Assembly (NCBI GenBank): GCA_029259815.1
Contig: JAJDEJ010000225.1
Location: 1 to 40,637 of the forward strand
Reading direction: 5' to 3'
DNA length: 40,637 nt
From: Planctomycetaceae bacterium
GTDB lineage: Bacteria > Planctomycetota > Planctomycetia > Planctomycetales > Planctomycetaceae
Position numbers and translations under genes: made by a program. Shown one piece after another: positions 26,768 to 35,096 of this stretch. Numbering within the stretch: position 1 is the stretch's first letter; each line of letters opens with the position of its first letter. The notes under the pieces are model-generated. The model did no database searches and had not been told where the DNA came from. It saw nothing but the letters and a program-made list of their open reading frames with translations.

Positions 26768-26834
26768 CATGCGCCGTCTGTCGCGCCCGCAATCCGCGTC
26801 GAGTTTCGAGTTCCCCAGATTGAAATCGATGACC

Positions 26835-27146
26835 ATGTCCGCCAAGAAACCTGAGCCCCTGAATCCCGGACGCACCCGCGAGCCGTGCCCCGTCTGTGGT
26901 GAGATCAGTTACTCGCTCGGAGGCGTTCACCCCCAATGCGCGGTCCGACAGGCCGATCAAAAACGCATGAGCCGCATCAAACGCGAGCAGGCAACTGAAA
27001 ACACGTCCAAGCCGCCCAGCAGCGTGAAGCCCTGGCAGAAGATCTGCCCCAAGTGCAAGGCCGTCCTTCACGTACGAAAAAAAGTGTGCGACTGCGGTCA
27101 CAAGAATGTCATCGCACCGGCTGCGGATCGTCGGATTGAGTCGTGA
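26835..27146 (+). CDS. Small zinc-ribbon protein
   Basis: 103 residues from ATG 26835 (ATG 26829 is equally possible). Two cysteine clusters: PCPVCGEISYSLGGVHPQC near 20-38, with Cys-x2-Cys and His/Cys, and KICPKCKAV together with VCDCG near 75-92. They should bind zinc. The segment between is Lys/Arg-rich (QKRMSRIKREQ). No named family is recognised; a nucleic-acid-binding role is a guess. There is no clear ribosome-binding site, and the gene follows the csp terminator. Confidence 0.55.
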   Translation: MSAKKPEPLNPGRTREPCPVCGEISYSLGGVHPQCAVRQADQKRMSRIKREQATENTSKPPSSVKPWQKICPKCKAVLHVRKKVCDCGHKNVIAPAADRRIES

Positions 27147-27368
27147 CGCTGGATACCCTCATCGGGATCGGCCGCTAAGAAGCGTCCTTTCTGGCTTTGC
27201 TAAGCCGCAAGCGCAGGCTGGAAACTGGCTGGGTGATAGTGATCTCGTCGAGATCAGATTTTCTTGAAATCGTGTGTTACATATCGCATCACGAATTCGC
27301 TGAGAGATGGGAGGCCATTTCTGGCCTCTCAAATCACAATCGTGTCTCTCTCGTCAGGAGAATTCGCC

Positions 27369-27827
27369 ATGTTGACTGTCTCTCACGCTTCTCGAATTCG
27401 TTCGTCACTGGGGATCGCTGCGTTGATAGCGGTCGTTGGCTCCCTGTCCGCCAATCTGTCATTAGCGGCTGATGACTCGCCGCTGGTCGATGAGGGGATC
27501 AGTCAGATTGTCACCGACGAAGTGGCAGACCGGTTGGCACAGTACCTCGAAGCCTACGGTCTCCAGACAGTGCAGACGGTGGTGGTCGAAGGGAAGTTTC
27601 GTTCGCTCTCGAATGAGGCGTTAAGTCAGCAGCTAACCGACTCGCTCAAGAGTCGCAAGATCGTGATCGACGAGGACAGTGGCACCACGTTGACGGGTCA
27701 AGTGCTATTGTCCGAGTCAGAGGAGGCTGTCCTCGTCTTGATGCACTGCACATTGAGCGACGTTAACAACGGTGACCTGTGCACGGTGCGGATTCGCAAG
27801 GTCCTGACCAATGGCGGCAGTATTTGA
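27369..27827 (+). CDS. Small exported protein of unknown function
   Basis: 152 residues from ATG 27369 with AGGAG nine bases upstream. The signal peptide (SSLGIAALIAVVGSLSANL, cleavage near LAADD) is followed by a compact beta/alpha domain: SQIVTDEVADRLAQYLEAYG, then VVVEGKFRS, then RKIVIDEDSGTTLTGQVLL. Alternating strands at the end suggest a small ligand-binding or lipoprotein-like domain, but no family is recognised. A hairpin (GAGGCCA at 27311-27317, TGGCCTC at 27322-27328, 4-base loop) lies 40 bases upstream in the probable leader. Confidence 0.6.
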   Translation: MLTVSHASRIRSSLGIAALIAVVGSLSANLSLAADDSPLVDEGISQIVTDEVADRLAQYLEAYGLQTVQTVVVEGKFRSLSNEALSQQLTDSLKSRKIVIDEDSGTTLTGQVLLSESEEAVLVLMHCTLSDVNNGDLCTVRIRKVLTNGGSI

Positions 27828-27839
27828 CGTCATCCAACA

Positions 27840-27897
27840 GCGCAAATCCTTCGTCTCAGTTGAGTCGCGCATCAGAGGACTCAACGAGGATTTGCGC
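27840..27897. terminator. Nested inverted repeat after the small exported protein
   Basis: Outer 11-bp arms GCGCAAATCCT (27840-27850) and AGGATTTGCGC (27887-27897) enclose an inner 8-bp stem GTTGAGTC (27859-27866) and GACTCAAC (27878-27885). It lies 12 bases after the stop codon but has no T-run, so it may be a repeat, an mRNA stabiliser or a factor-dependent terminator. From 27898 to 28252 nothing further was identified. Confidence 0.55.
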
Positions 27898-28252
27898 AGT
27901 CCTCGATCCCCACGGGACGAGTGATTCTCACCTGAGGATGCCGCCTTGATCAGATGCTTCAATCCGGAATCACTCTCACCAACTGCGCGCCGTACGGCAT
28001 GAGGACGGTTTCCGGGAACGAATTCATGCAGACTTGCGTCAAATGTGTAGGACCGTTCGATCATCGCGACAGGGATTCAGCCCCATTCGAGTCAATTCGG
28101 ACCAACTCGTTCCTCTCTCACAATTGGATTCGTTGATTCCGTCGCTGATGTTTCGTCGTTTTGTGCCGATTTGCTATAACTGCAGAATTGGCGGCACGCG
28201 CGAATCATCGTCGCCGATGTGGGTTTACATCTGATGTAATCAAAGGATGTCG

Positions 28253-30772
28253 ATGGAATTTCGCAAGTGTCCCGGCTGTCAGGCTTCCGTCCTCGACGAC
28301 AGTGCAGAGGAGTGTCCGTTCTGCGGCGTGTCGATGTCGGCCAAGCCGTCTGCGGCACCAGCGAAACCTGCTCCCCCAAAGACACCTCCCAAGGCATCAA
28401 GACAATCCGCCCCTGAGAAAACGGCCCGTCCTGCCAAGCCGGGCGGCAAGCCCAAGTCCATCAAACAGGCAATCGCAGAGCAACCCGATCCGGGAGACGA
28501 TGCCGATCCGTTTGACGTCGACACATCCGCCGTCGCCCAAGCTCCCCCTGTGGCCCCACGTCCGGCCAAAGGCCGGATGATCCGGGTTGTCTGTCCGATG
28601 TGTGAAACTCCCGGGTTCATCTCGTCGAAGATGCAGGGACGTGACGTCAAGTGCTGCAATAAGGAGTGCATGGTTCCGATCTACAAGGCTCCGCTTCCCG
28701 AGAAAGAAGAGGAGCCGGAGGAGGAATCACGCGGCCTTTTTTCACCAACCAATCTCGCCATGGGCTCGCTGGTGCTGGTCCCGTTGATTCTGGGACTTGT
28801 CTGGTTTTTTGTGTTCCGGCAGAGCGGACCTGAGAAGTATGTTCCGAAGACGCCGAATATCACCAATCAGGAGGATGCGACAAGGACGATCGGGGGGAGA
28901 GTCATTGAAGCGCCGCCGCCGGTCCTGTCAGCCGAAGTGAAGGTCTCACTGCCAGACCTCAAGAAGCAGGCCCTGGAGCAGATTGTGCTGGCGGCACGCG
29001 TGGGAGCCGACAACCGCAGTAAGCCTTATTGTCGACGAATGTCCTCCCAAGCATTCGCACAGGTCGGCGATCTCAAAGAGGCCAGAGAACAGTTGTCCCG
29101 ACTGAGAGCACTCGTCTCAGAGAAGTTCTATCAAGCGAAACCGTTGGCCGAGATCGCTTGGCAGGAACGGGTTTCCGGTGACATTTCTGCGGCCAGTCAA
29201 ACGACCACAGAGGCCTTCGGCGCTGCCGTTGACTTCCCCAGTGTGGGAAGAGCCGCACCCGCCGCCGCCGCCGCCGTCGCTGCCCTGTTGGCAACAGACG
29301 GGCGTATTGAAGATGCCGTGGAGGTCTTCCGTCAACTCGATCGCGACAATGACGAAGCCTTAACCCGCGAACGAGTCGCTGCCCTCGTACAAATCACGAG
29401 TGACCTGGAGATATTTGATGTCGATCGCATTCTGCGATACTCATCAATGGACATGGCAGTCGACCCCCTCGGTGTGGCGACTGCGATTTCCATCGCCGCT
29501 CACTCCTATTGGAAACAAGCTATCACATGGGCACTGCAGGCACAGAGTGTTGCCGCCCGTGAAGATTGCATGTCAGCAATTGCGTTAGTCGCTGCGAGGC
29601 AATCGGTCATCACCCGCGACGACCAGGCGATCGTTCAGGTGCAGAAAGCGGCAAAGCAGCTTTCGATCAGGGGACAAAGCCGAGTCGCGGCAGGGATCGC
29701 CACCGGATACCTTATGCAGGGTGACAAGGAGCAGGCCGCTTCGTCACTCGCCACTGCACTTGCATTGTACGAACAGATTAAAAGGCCCAAAGCCGTCGCT
29801 CCTTCAAATGTCAGGGACATTGTCGACGGCGTCAAGCTGCCAGATGCGGATCCCTTGAAGTCCGCAGCGGTCGGAGCCGCACAAATGGCCCGCCTGCAGG
29901 TCTTGCTGGATAACCCCGAAAGTGCCTGGACGACACTGCTCAAGTCGTGGGAGTTCACACAAAGCATCGGCCCGGACGCCCAGTCGATACTTCCACTGGT
30001 GAACGAGATTGCAGACAATCCGGGACGAGCTGAGCAGCGAGTCAAACGTGACATGAACCTGTCGCGCGGAGATGTGCTCACCCGGACGTATCGCAAGTAC
30101 CGACACAACGCTCGCGATGTCGGAGAGGCGGCGACTGCGCGACTCGATCTGGAAGTGGCCCTCCTCCGCGAAGCGATCAGCTGGGGACTGCTGGACAACG
30201 TCACCGAAGTGCTGCGAGATCCCGGAGCCGTCATCCCCACCGCGGCCGGCCAACCATACGAAACGACATCACTCCCCAGCACCCTTGCTCGCTATTACGA
30301 GATGGCCGGCAATGCCGCGATGTCGAAGGAGATGGTCGAATTGATTCCAGCAGGTGAGTCCGGTCACGACCGAATTGCTGATCTGCTCGCGGAGACGGAA
30401 ATGTCATTCCGGTCCGGAAACACAAGAGAGGCCGCAAAGATTCTGGGGGCATTCTCCAGCTCCCAGCGAAACCTCGAACAACGCAGAGACCTGCGGGCCT
30501 TGCAGCTCTCCTGTCGACTGTTGAAGCTCAAGCAATCGAAAGACGTGTTTGATTTCATCTTCGCACTGAATGACGATCAGTTGATTGATGACTGCTTTGA
30601 GATGACCGCCGCGCTCGCGGTGAAACATGGTCTTGCCTCTGATTTCTGGGATCAGCATGAGAACGAGCGCATGACCCCCACTCAGAAGGTGGCGTTCTAC
30701 AGAGGCCTCATCTCCGGCATTGTGGCGGTCAACAAAAACGACGCCAGCGACTCCGTCGCGACCGCTGATTGA
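28253..30772 (+). CDS. Zinc-ribbon, membrane-spanning, helical-repeat protein
   Basis: 839 residues. An N-terminal zinc ribbon (KCPGCQASVLDDSAEECPFC, residues 5-24) is followed by a Pro/Ala/Lys-rich linker. A second ribbon-like cluster (VVCPMCETPGF ... KCCNKEC, about 115-140) precedes a transmembrane segment near 170-190 (LAMGSLVLVPLILGLVWFF). The remaining ~640 residues are mostly alpha-helical with TPR-like pairs (QAFAQVGDLKEAREQLSRL near 265) and would lie outside the cytoplasm if the zinc ribbons are inside. No enzymatic motif is seen; a scaffold or sensor is plausible. ATG 28253 is preferred to ATG 28247 because AAAGG is then spaced six bases away. Its stop is three bases from that of the convergent molybdoenzyme. 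Confidence 0.65.
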   Translation: MEFRKCPGCQASVLDDSAEECPFCGVSMSAKPSAAPAKPAPPKTPPKASRQSAPEKTARPAKPGGKPKSIKQAIAEQPDPGDDADPFDVDTSAVAQAPPVAPRPAKGRMIRVVCPMCETPGFISSKMQGRDVKCCNKECMVPIYKAPLPEKEEEPEEESRGLFSPTNLAMGSLVLVPLILGLVWFFVFRQSGPEKYVPKTPNITNQEDATRTIGGRVIEAPPPVLSAEVKVSLPDLKKQALEQIVLAARVGADNRSKPYCRRMSSQAFAQVGDLKEAREQLSRLRALVSEKFYQAKPLAEIAWQERVSGDISAASQTTTEAFGAAVDFPSVGRAAPAAAAAVAALLATDGRIEDAVEVFRQLDRDNDEALTRERVAALVQITSDLEIFDVDRILRYSSMDMAVDPLGVATAISIAAHSYWKQAITWALQAQSVAAREDCMSAIALVAARQSVITRDDQAIVQVQKAAKQLSIRGQSRVAAGIATGYLMQGDKEQAASSLATALALYEQIKRPKAVAPSNVRDIVDGVKLPDADPLKSAAVGAAQMARLQVLLDNPESAWTTLLKSWEFTQSIGPDAQSILPLVNEIADNPGRAEQRVKRDMNLSRGDVLTRTYRKYRHNARDVGEAATARLDLEVALLREAISWGLLDNVTEVLRDPGAVIPTAAGQPYETTSLPSTLARYYEMAGNAAMSKEMVELIPAGESGHDRIADLLAETEMSFRSGNTREAAKILGAFSSSQRNLEQRRDLRALQLSCRLLKLKQSKDVFDFIFALNDDQLIDDCFEMTAALAVKHGLASDFWDQHENERMTPTQKVAFYRGLISGIVAVNKNDASDSVATAD

Positions 30773-30775
30773 TCT

Positions 30776-32038
30776 TCAAGTCACCTCAAACTCGATCAAC
30801 TCAATCGCACTGTGGCCCGACTTGCGAAATGGACGAGGCATGGGCTGCGAGTGCCCTTGCTCATCGACGGTACGGCTGCGAAGCATGTACTTCCCGGGCT
30901 CCAAACCGGAGATCAACTTCGCCCAGTGAACCTTCGCAAGTCGCATTGGCCATGACTGCGGCTCGCCCGTCTGCGGGTCGAAACCATGTGTCGGTACGGG
31001 AATGCGATTGTCCGCAAGGCCTCCACCCCACTCGACCGGTCGCGGCAAGACCTCCGCATCGACCCACGGAGCGGCTGCATAGTATCGATCGCTCGCCGGC
31101 AACTCGTCTCCCTCTTTGTGAATCCACACCTGCACCTTCGACAGCCCCGAGATGCCGACTTGAGCGTAACCGGTAACCGCGAAGGGAGTATTCGCCTCGA
31201 CCTTCTTCGGGACCGACAACGTCGCCGCGAAAGTCTTAAGCGGGCTGTCAACGTCGTTGTTCTTCTCGGCATAGGTGTCGTTCGCATGGGCGATGTTCGA
31301 GAGCACCATGTGCGACAGCCACTTGATCGACTTGAACCCGTACGCCTCCGGCACCACCACTCGCACTGGTCCGCCTCGCTCGCTCGTCAGCCAGTCGCCA
31401 TTGAGTTTGTAACACAAGATGACGGGCGGCAGATCGAATGGATCTTCGAGCACGCGCCCGATCGGCAGTGAGCTACGAAACATCTGCTCAGGGTCATCGT
31501 TGTGATAGCCATTGTAGAACACCCGTCGCAGATCGGCCTTCGGTTGCGTCAGCCAGATGACCTCCCGCAACGGCACACCCTCCCAGATCCCCATGCCCAG
31601 CGGACATCCAATGTTGAGGCACGTCATCACCTTCGCAAACCGCACGGCATGAGTCTCAGCCAACTCCATCAAGCCAGCAAAGTCGAAGGCCGTCCCCTGC
31701 TCCACTGAGAACTCCTTCCGCAGTTTGACCGGATGTTCCGGGTCGCTGACGACATCCAGCGACCACGTCTCCCGCGTCAGTCCGACCTCCTGCTTCGTCT
31801 CATCCGGCAACGAATGCGGCTTCGGCGTCCCCCGCGAGACATCCTCGAACTCATCCTGCAAAGTGAGGAACGACTCCAGATTCCCGATCGCCTCGTCTAG
31901 CACGGATGACCGGAGAGGCTCATCAGCCCAGAGCGATCCGACCCCGAACACTGCGATTCCACCTACTCCCGCTCTTAGCAACCATCGACGCGTGACCTCG
32001 CGATGCTCCATCAAGAACAGATCGGTTGACCCAGACAT
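30776..32038 (-). CDS. Sulfite-oxidase-family molybdopterin-dependent oxidoreductase, Tat-exported
   Basis: About 420 residues. The N-terminus has a twin-arginine-like signal (EVTRRWLLRAGVGGIAVFG) consistent with export of a cofactor-loaded enzyme. The Oxidored_molyb domain follows: TCLNIGCPLGMGIWEGVPLR near 150 carries a candidate Mo-ligand cysteine, and GGPVRVVVPEAYGFKSIKWL near 225 is the typical cofactor-binding stretch. The C-terminal Mo-co dimerisation-like Ig domain covers ~290-420 (TGYAQVGISGLSKVQVWI). It probably oxidises sulfite or a related substrate in the periplasm; no cytochrome partner gene is adjacent. ATG 32038 is chosen for the Tat signal; other in-frame starts reach 32095. 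Confidence 0.8.
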   Translation of the reverse strand: MSGSTDLFLMEHREVTRRWLLRAGVGGIAVFGVGSLWADEPLRSSVLDEAIGNLESFLTLQDEFEDVSRGTPKPHSLPDETKQEVGLTRETWSLDVVSDPEHPVKLRKEFSVEQGTAFDFAGLMELAETHAVRFAKVMTCLNIGCPLGMGIWEGVPLREVIWLTQPKADLRRVFYNGYHNDDPEQMFRSSLPIGRVLEDPFDLPPVILCYKLNGDWLTSERGGPVRVVVPEAYGFKSIKWLSHMVLSNIAHANDTYAEKNNDVDSPLKTFAATLSVPKKVEANTPFAVTGYAQVGISGLSKVQVWIHKEGDELPASDRYYAAAPWVDAEVLPRPVEWGGGLADNRIPVPTHGFDPQTGEPQSWPMRLAKVHWAKLISGLEPGKYMLRSRTVDEQGHSQPMPRPFRKSGHSAIELIEFEVT

Positions 32039-32347
32039 CTCGCCCCCAGAAGAATGAAATGTGTTGCAGCCCCTCAGCATGTCCACGACAACCACCTCTC
32101 GTCAATGTCGACGATCCGCAGGTTGTCACTCAGCGGTCAGTGGTCCACAACGAGATGCGCCTAGGTGCAGCAAAATCTTTGGGAATGGGAGTCTGACAGA
32201 TCCGCTTCCTCTAAACCATTCACGACTTCCCCAGACTGCCTTGCAGATTCGACTGCGGCACTACAATACCTCAAAGCGTCTGACATCGAGTGGCATAAGG
32301 AGTCGCTCAACTGACGCCCCATTCCCCATCACAGTCGAGAACAAGTC
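32039..32347. other. Divergent intergenic region, 309 bases
   Basis: Holds the promoters of the molybdoenzyme (minus) and the ferritin-like gene (plus). No repeat family member or clear operator was seen. Confidence 0.4.
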
Positions 32348-32809
32348 ATGGCTGATGCACAGCTCCAAGAGATCATTTCTGAACTTCAAGTTGCCTACTG
32401 GATGGAGATGGAGACGGTGATGTCTTTCATCTCGAATTCAATCAACCTCGACGGCGTGCGCGCGGAAGAGATCAAGAAGTCACTCAATGCCGATATTCAG
32501 GAAGAACTGACCCACGCCCAAACCATCGCCCAACGGATCAAGACCATTGGCGGCATCGTCCCGGGCAGCATGTCCTTCAAGGCGACACAGTCAACTCTCC
32601 AGCCGCCTGAGAAGCTGACGGACGTTGTCTCTGTCATCAAGGGCGTCATCGCTGCCGAAGACGGTGCGATTGGTCAATACAACAAGCTGATCAAACTCTG
32701 CGACGGCGTTGACTACGTCACCCAGGATCTGTGCATCCAAGCGCTGGGTGACGAAGAACAACATCGACGAGAATTCATGGGCTACCTCGCCGAGTACGAG
32801 TCAGCGTGA
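32348..32809 (+). CDS. Ferritin-like (bacterioferritin/Dps-type) protein
   Basis: 153 residues forming a four-helix bundle with di-iron ligands: Glu in WMEMETVMSF (near 20), EELTHAQ (ExxH near 55), AAEDGAIGQY (Glu near 100) and DEEQHRREF (ExxH near 140). This pattern fits the bacterioferritin branch of the ferritin-like superfamily, which oxidises and stores iron. No haem-binding Met is clearly placed. Its stop codon is one base from the stop of the convergent small Tyr/Pro-rich protein, so the two transcripts must overlap. Confidence 0.85.
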   Translation: MADAQLQEIISELQVAYWMEMETVMSFISNSINLDGVRAEEIKKSLNADIQEELTHAQTIAQRIKTIGGIVPGSMSFKATQSTLQPPEKLTDVVSVIKGVIAAEDGAIGQYNKLIKLCDGVDYVTQDLCIQALGDEEQHRREFMGYLAEYESA

Positions 32810-32810
32810 C

Positions 32811-33086
32811 TCACCAGCGGTACGGATAGTAAGGCGAGTACGTGATCGGATAGGCCGGATACACGACGGGGCGATAGGTCACGACCGGCGGTGCCACATA
32901 CACCGGGGCAACCACCACAGGCCGATATGCAACGACCGGCGGTGGCACATACACGACCGGAGCAGGAGCATAGTAGACCGGGTAGCTGTAATAGGCGACA
33001 CGATGTCGAGGCCACCAATGAGCCTCCGCGTCAGCCGCAACGGCCAACGACGCAACAAATGTCAACGCTATAATCCAAGTCTTCAT
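32811..33086 (-). CDS. Small secreted Tyr/Pro/Val-rich protein
   Basis: 91 residues from ATG 33086, with GGGGGAG seven bases upstream. The signal peptide (TWIIALTFVASLAVAADAEA) is followed by HWWPRHR and then low-complexity repeats of the VVYVPPPVVAYRPVV type, ending YYPYRW. Such Tyr/Pro repeat proteins are common as short secreted proteins in planctomycetes and may contribute to cell-wall or surface layers; this is inference. Confidence 0.65.
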   Translation of the reverse strand: MKTWIIALTFVASLAVAADAEAHWWPRHRVAYYSYPVYYAPAPVVYVPPPVVAYRPVVVAPVYVAPPVVTYRPVVYPAYPITYSPYYPYRW

Positions 33087-33195
33087 CGTTTCTCCCCCTG
33101 TGTGATGATCAAAGTCTGTGGCCAGCGCCAATTCTATTGAAGCAACCCCCTCCCATCGCTGCAACGCTCACGCCTGACGAACCGGCTGCGAACCC

Positions 33196-33230
33196 AACTC
33201 CCGCATCGAGACCACAATGTCGCGGGAGTT
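33196..33230. other. Hairpin upstream of the 33.2-kb repeat
   Basis: AACTCCCGC (33196-33204) and GCGGGAGTT (33222-33230) form a perfect 9-bp stem with a 17-base loop. No T-run follows on either strand; possibly part of the 3' end of the minus-strand gene at 33339. Confidence 0.4.
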
Positions 33231-33233
33231 TGC

Positions 33234-33343
33234 TCTAGACCATTTCCATGGTTTCTGTGCAGGAGCTTGTTTGCGGAATGACCTTTGTCTGCTGCACGGC
33301 CCTCCTGCATGAACCGGAACAACAACTTTGGAAGTGCTCTAGA
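33234..33343. repeat. Imperfect inverted-repeat element bounded by TCTAGA
   Basis: Left end TCTAGACCATTTCCATGGTT and, reversed, right end TCTAGAGCACTTCCAAAGTT match imperfectly, and both continue to TGCAGGAG towards the centre. The 110-bp span resembles a miniature inverted-repeat element. Its right TCTAGA overlaps the TAG stop codon of the 566-residue protein gene. No second copy was noticed in the window. Confidence 0.5.
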
Positions 33344-35039
33344 ATGGAAGGTCATCCTCAGACGTTCCGCCTTCGATCGGCACACGTTCCAAATCTCGAA
33401 GATGCTTCGCGAGATCCTCGCATTTGGCCGAAAGGTCGGTCCGGTGATCGGACACTCCGCCCAGTTCATCACAGAAGCGACTGATCGTCGGACCGAGTAA
33501 CTCAGACTGCCCGGTCTCAATGACCTCGCGGAGATTCCCAAAGCAGCGGTTGAGCGGCTCGATGAGCCCGGCAGACTCCGGCTCCGACCTCAAATCCTCG
33601 ACTAACTCGGCAACGTGAGTGCCAATGCCGAACAACCGCACGGACGCCGGTGCGTCAGGCGAGGGTGCGGCCACGAAACTCCTCTGCCAGATGCCGTCCG
33701 CCGCGAATGGTTCCTCTTCTTCAATCCCCGCCTCGACTCGTTCTCTCCGTTCCTCCTCCCATTTGCGTGACCGCTCCTCATGACTTCTCTGCTCTTGCTC
33801 CCACTCCTCGTAGGTCTCATGAAAACAGGAGAACGGGAAGTCATCATCGTTGTTACAGCCGTCGAGAAACCAGAACGATGGTCCCGGCAACTCGGCTGCC
33901 ATCTGACACAGCGGGCAGTCGTCGTGATACGGTTCCTCGTGCGGATGGCTGGTTGATGGGATGCGCCGGCGTTCCATCTCGATCACCTGCTGCGGTGACT
34001 GACCACAAAAGTCTTCCATTTGCGGTGTGGCCAGCCATGCATCCCGATGCTCCCGCAGATACGCAATCTCCGCCTCACGGTCGATCGCTGAGGCAGGCAC
34101 CGACATCCAGCGGCCGGCATAGGGGTTCTCGTCGGTCGGCGTTTCCTCGAACCGGGCGACGAAACGATCCCAACAAGCCCAGATCAACTCCCGCATTAAA
34201 TCATAGTGCACCAGAAACTCATGCGTGCCGAACCCCGCATAGCGGTAGGCGATCGTCTCAGGATGCAATGGCGGCGGACACGCCCCCTGCACGGACCATT
34301 GATGTGACCGGTCCTCCATGTCCCCCGACAGGAACCGCCGCTTCGCCATGAACACCTCGCGCGGCGACTGACCTCGCAACTCGTCACGCGGCGTCATCAG
34401 CCAGCGGGCATGAATCTCCGCCACCGCATCTCGCGCCTGCGGTTCACCCTCGATCTTGTGCCACCCGGATGTGTAACGGCTGACCAACTCCGTCAGCTCC
34501 CACCCTGCCGGCGGCGACCACTCCTCGAATTCACCATTTCGCGCGGCCAGACACTGATCGACAATGAACTCACACACACCGTCATACAGCATGGGCCGCG
34601 CATCGAGCAGCGGCAATCGCTCCTCCGCCCGTGCCTCTCCCTGTCCTCGCCAATGCAGCACGTCATTGGTGATCATCCAGTCGTCCGGCAGATGATACCC
34701 GACGACCAATTCCCGGCCATCCTCCCGCTCACCACACCCAATGCCCGCCTCACGGCTGATCGAGGCGTACGTCGACTCACACGCAATGAGCCGCCCCGGC
34801 AGATGTACGACACACAAGCCTGCATCGTAGCCATGCTCCAGATTCCGCTGCTTCCCCCGCCAATGCTTGAGAGCAATCGTCTCGCCCGGCTGCGCAAACC
34901 GCTGCATGGCCGCCTCCAACTCCCCCAACGTCTCCGGCTCCGCCGCGAGTGCCGCTACCACAACGTCCACCTCACTCGCATGCGGCTCCCCCCACCATTC
35001 GCCATCGTCATCGACAAGACACAAAGCAATCTGACTCAT
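33339..35039 (-). CDS. Unknown 566-residue protein with duplicated module and SSB-like C-terminal tip
   Basis: No family recognised; no signal peptide, so probably cytoplasmic. It is rich in Glu, Trp and His. A module repeats: WLMTPRDELRGQSPREVFM near 214 and WLATPQMEDFCGQSPQQVIE near 346, giving W-L-x-T-P...G-Q-S-P and then an Arg-rich end. A Cys pair (CPLC) near 373 could bind metal. Residues ~410-440 are a charged helix (EEWEQEQRSHEERSRKWEEE). The last six residues are EDDLPF, resembling the acidic tip DDIPF of single-stranded DNA-binding protein. ATG 35039 has AGGAGA six bases upstream. Confidence 0.6.
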   Translation of the reverse strand: MSQIALCLVDDDGEWWGEPHASEVDVVVAALAAEPETLGELEAAMQRFAQPGETIALKHWRGKQRNLEHGYDAGLCVVHLPGRLIACESTYASISREAGIGCGEREDGRELVVGYHLPDDWMITNDVLHWRGQGEARAEERLPLLDARPMLYDGVCEFIVDQCLAARNGEFEEWSPPAGWELTELVSRYTSGWHKIEGEPQARDAVAEIHARWLMTPRDELRGQSPREVFMAKRRFLSGDMEDRSHQWSVQGACPPPLHPETIAYRYAGFGTHEFLVHYDLMRELIWACWDRFVARFEETPTDENPYAGRWMSVPASAIDREAEIAYLREHRDAWLATPQMEDFCGQSPQQVIEMERRRIPSTSHPHEEPYHDDCPLCQMAAELPGPSFWFLDGCNNDDDFPFSCFHETYEEWEQEQRSHEERSRKWEEERRERVEAGIEEEEPFAADGIWQRSFVAAPSPDAPASVRLFGIGTHVAELVEDLRSEPESAGLIEPLNRCFGNLREVIETGQSELLGPTISRFCDELGGVSDHRTDLSAKCEDLAKHLRDLERVPIEGGTSEDDLPF

Positions 35040-35096
35040 GAGGGTCTCCTGTTTCCTGAACCTGTCTGTGGGAATTCACAGTTTCACATCAACCAA

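Noticed and set aside
29258-29282. GCC-rich run in the 839-residue protein gene
   Set aside because: It encodes a short Ala run in frame; common slippage-prone codon use, no evidence of a frame change.
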